64,000 nt of DNA from Salinarimonas rosea DSM 21201. GTDB taxonomy: Bacteria; Pseudomonadota; Alphaproteobacteria; Rhizobiales; Beijerinckiaceae. The DNA lies in assembly GCF_000429045.1 (NCBI RefSeq), contig NZ_AUBC01000013.1:1-64000 (forward strand), read 5' to 3'. Position 1 is the stretch's first letter. The number at the start of each line of letters is the position of its first letter. The notes below the pieces were generated by a model, which saw only the letters and a program-made list of their open reading frames with translations, was not told the origin of the DNA and did no database searches. Shown piece after piece: positions 62,471 to 64,000 of this stretch. The translations under genes and the position numbers were made by a program.

Positions 62471-63286
62471 ATGCGGCTGAAGATCACCACCTGGAACATC
62501 AACTCCGTGCGCCTGCGGCTGCCGCTCGTGCTGCGCTTCCTCGACGAGCACGCGCCCGACGTCCTGTGCCTGCAGGAGACCAAGTGCCCGGACGACAAGT
62601 TCCCGTCCTCCGACCTGCGCAAGGCGGGCTACGAGCACATCCACTTCGTCGGGCAGAAGGGCTATCACGGCGTCGCGGTGCTCTCTCGGCTGCCGCTCGA
62701 TACGCCGCGGGTGATGAGCTTCTGCGGCAAGGCCGACGCACGCCACATGTCGGTTCGCCTCGCCGCCGGCGCGGGCGCGGCGGCGGGGATCACGATCCAC
62801 AATTTCTACGTCCCCGCCGGCGGCGACGTGCCCGACCCGGCGCTGAACGAGAAGTTCGCCCACAAGCTCCAGTTCCTCGCCGAGATGCGCGCCTGGGGCG
62901 GCGCCGAGCGCCCGACCGCGGCGCCGGCGATCCTCGTCGGCGACCTCAACGTCGCGCCGCTCCAGCACGACGTGTGGAGCCACAAGCAGCTGCTCGGCGT
63001 CGTCAGCCACACGCCGGTCGAGACCGAGGCGCTGGAGACGCTGCGCGGCGAGGCCGGCTGGGCCGACGCGGCGCGCGTGCTCGTGCCGGAGCCGGAGAAG
63101 ATCTACACGTGGTGGAGCTACCGCGCGCCCGACTGGGTGAAGGCGAACAAGGGCCGGCGGCTCGACCACGTCTGGCTCTCGCCCGACCTGATGGGCACCT
63201 GCCGCGCCGTCGACGTCCTGCGCGACGCCCGCGGCTGGGACCGGCCGTCGGACCATGCGCCGGTGACGGCGACGCTGGAGCTGTGA
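62471..63286 (+). CDS. xthA: Exodeoxyribonuclease III
   Basis: 271 residues, standard length. Exonuclease/endonuclease/phosphatase-fold motifs: TWNINSVRLRLPLV, LCLQETKCPDDKFP (metal-binding Glu), VGDLNVAPLQHDV (Asp/Asn), RRLDHVWLSPDL and PSDHAPV with the catalytic His. It cleaves at abasic sites in base excision repair. GGGGGAGG precedes ATG 62471. Its stop overlaps the next start. Confidence 0.96.
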   Translation: MRLKITTWNINSVRLRLPLVLRFLDEHAPDVLCLQETKCPDDKFPSSDLRKAGYEHIHFVGQKGYHGVAVLSRLPLDTPRVMSFCGKADARHMSVRLAAGAGAAAGITIHNFYVPAGGDVPDPALNEKFAHKLQFLAEMRAWGGAERPTAAPAILVGDLNVAPLQHDVWSHKQLLGVVSHTPVETEALETLRGEAGWADAARVLVPEPEKIYTWWSYRAPDWVKANKGRRLDHVWLSPDLMGTCRAVDVLRDARGWDRPSDHAPVTATLEL

Positions 63287-63804
63287 GCGCGCTTCCCCCC
63301 GATCTCTGGTCGTCGCTCGCGGTCGAGACGCCGCGCCTCGTGCTGCGCCCGCTCGTGCCCGCCGACGCGCCGGCGCTGCGGGCGATCACCGACGATCCGG
63401 CGGTGGCGCCCTTCGTCTCGTTCCTGGCCCAGCCCTTCGGCCTCGACGACGCCCGCGCGCTGATCGCCCGCAACGGGGAGGGCGCCACGGAGCGCTTCCT
63501 CGGCATCGTCCGGGACGACGCGCTCGTCGGCGTGATCGGCGCGCATGCGCATGCGCCGGTGGACGATCGCCCGGCCGTCGAGATCGGCTACTGGCTAGCC
63601 GCCGGGGCGCGGGGCGCCGGCTACGCCCGCGAGGCGGCGCGCGGGCTCGTCGCCCGGCTGCGGGCGCTCGCGCCGGAGGCGATCGTCGTGGCGGAAGTGA
63701 CGCTGGAGAACGCGGCCTCCCGGCGGCTGCTCGGCGATATCGGCTTCGTGCCGGCCGGCACCCCGGGCAAGCGGCCGGGCCGGAAGATGATGTTGCTACT
63801 ATAG
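63283..63804 (+). CDS. GNAT family N-acetyltransferase (RimJ/RimL-like)
   Basis: 173 residues from GTG 63283, overlapping the xthA stop (GTGA). N-terminal TPRLVLRPLVPADAPALRAIT, EIGYWLAAGARGAGYAREAARGLV (the acetyl-CoA loop) and ENAASRRLLGDIGFV are typical of the RimJ/RimL subgroup that acetylates protein N-termini or small amines. Substrate unknown. Translationally coupled to xthA. Confidence 0.9.
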   Translation: MSALPPDLWSSLAVETPRLVLRPLVPADAPALRAITDDPAVAPFVSFLAQPFGLDDARALIARNGEGATERFLGIVRDDALVGVIGAHAHAPVDDRPAVEIGYWLAAGARGAGYAREAARGLVARLRALAPEAIVVAEVTLENAASRRLLGDIGFVPAGTPGKRPGRKMMLLL

Positions 63805-63846
63805 GTCTGCAATACACGCGACGCGACGTCTGGAGTACGGTGCTGA

Positions 63847-63863
63847 AAGCTGAATTTCAGCTT
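63847..63863. promoter_or_regulatory. 17-bp perfect palindrome in an AT-rich spacer
   Basis: AAGCTGAA-T-TTCAGCTT lies 43 bp after the acetyltransferase stop and 131 bp before the start at 63995. An AT-rich run TTATATTC follows. It could be an operator for the downstream gene or a terminator stem for the upstream one; the AT-rich composition favours an operator. Confidence 0.45.
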
Positions 63864-63994
63864 ATATTCGTGCTTTCGGGCGAGCGTTGATCGATGCGCT
63901 CACGGCGTCAAGTCCCATAAACATTTGATTCAGCTCCACGTGGTGAAATCCTCCCGTGCGCCTCCCGAACCCGCGCACCCAGGAGGTCAAGACC

Positions 63995-64000
63995 ATGCGC
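63995..64000 (+). CDS. Start of a gene truncated by the window edge
   Basis: AGGAGG at 63981-63986 is followed after 8 bp by ATG at 63995. Only two codons (Met-Arg) are visible, so nothing can be said about the product. The ideal ribosome-binding site and a 190-bp AT-richer spacer with a palindrome make a real, regulated gene likely. Confidence 0.6.

Overview
This 64 kb window is very GC-rich chromosomal DNA, roughly 70% or more by eye, and almost every base is coding. Its best-fitting source is an alphaproteobacterium of the Hyphomicrobiales (Rhizobiales), perhaps near Salinarimonas or Methylobacteriaceae. The evidence is the collinear block rpsB-tsf-pyrH-frr-uppS-cdsA-dxr-rseP-bamA-lpxD-fabZ-lpxA-lpxI-lpxB, the use of LpxI rather than LpxH, an RpsB with a long C-terminal extension, and LexA boxes of the alphaproteobacterial type GTTC-N7-GTTC. 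The genus is an inference. No rRNA, tRNA, CRISPR array, insertion sequence or prophage was seen.

Layout. (1) 1-8041: the C-terminal part of a giant cadherin/Ig-repeat surface protein, followed by a tightly coupled four-gene export cassette: a TolC-like lipoprotein, a soluble HlyD-type adaptor, a GAF-like plus HlyD membrane protein, and an M50 zinc-metalloprotease plus HlyD fusion. There is no recognisable ABC or RND pump. This is the best candidate here for an under-described system. (2) 8055-19771: mixed housekeeping genes (PLP dehydratase, DUF429, AidB-like acyl-CoA dehydrogenase, Tex, inositol-monophosphatase and diacylglycerol-kinase families, an orphan FlgC-like protein, a secreted trypsin-like protease). 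It includes a Kef-type K+/H+ antiporter cut by an in-frame amber codon. (3) 20003-25403: typA, a lower-GC two-gene toxin/immunity-like pair, and two alpha/beta hydrolases. (4) 25614-34405: two cyclic-di-GMP enzymes flanking pdeM, then the repair pair radical-SAM protein and DUF4130-UdgX. Both pdeM and the radical-SAM/UdgX operon carry a perfect LexA box directly upstream, so two repair loci about 5 kb apart look SOS-controlled. (5) 34559-53715: dnaE, a MOSC protein, and the translation/envelope block, which joins ribosome biogenesis, isoprenoid carrier and phospholipid synthesis, envelope proteolysis, outer-membrane protein assembly and lipid A synthesis. (6) 53828-62377: a catabolic island containing an amidase, an Asp/Glu-racemase-superfamily enzyme with a strong divergent promoter, and an operon of tripartite tricarboxylate transporter binding protein, FAD monooxygenase, ThDP enzyme and a TctA-TctB fusion. 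It is probably for uptake and breakdown of an organic or aromatic acid. (7) 62471-64000: xthA, a GNAT acetyltransferase, and an AT-richer regulatory stretch before a gene that starts at the window edge.

Functions were assigned from conserved motifs read in the translations and from gene order. No similarity search was run.
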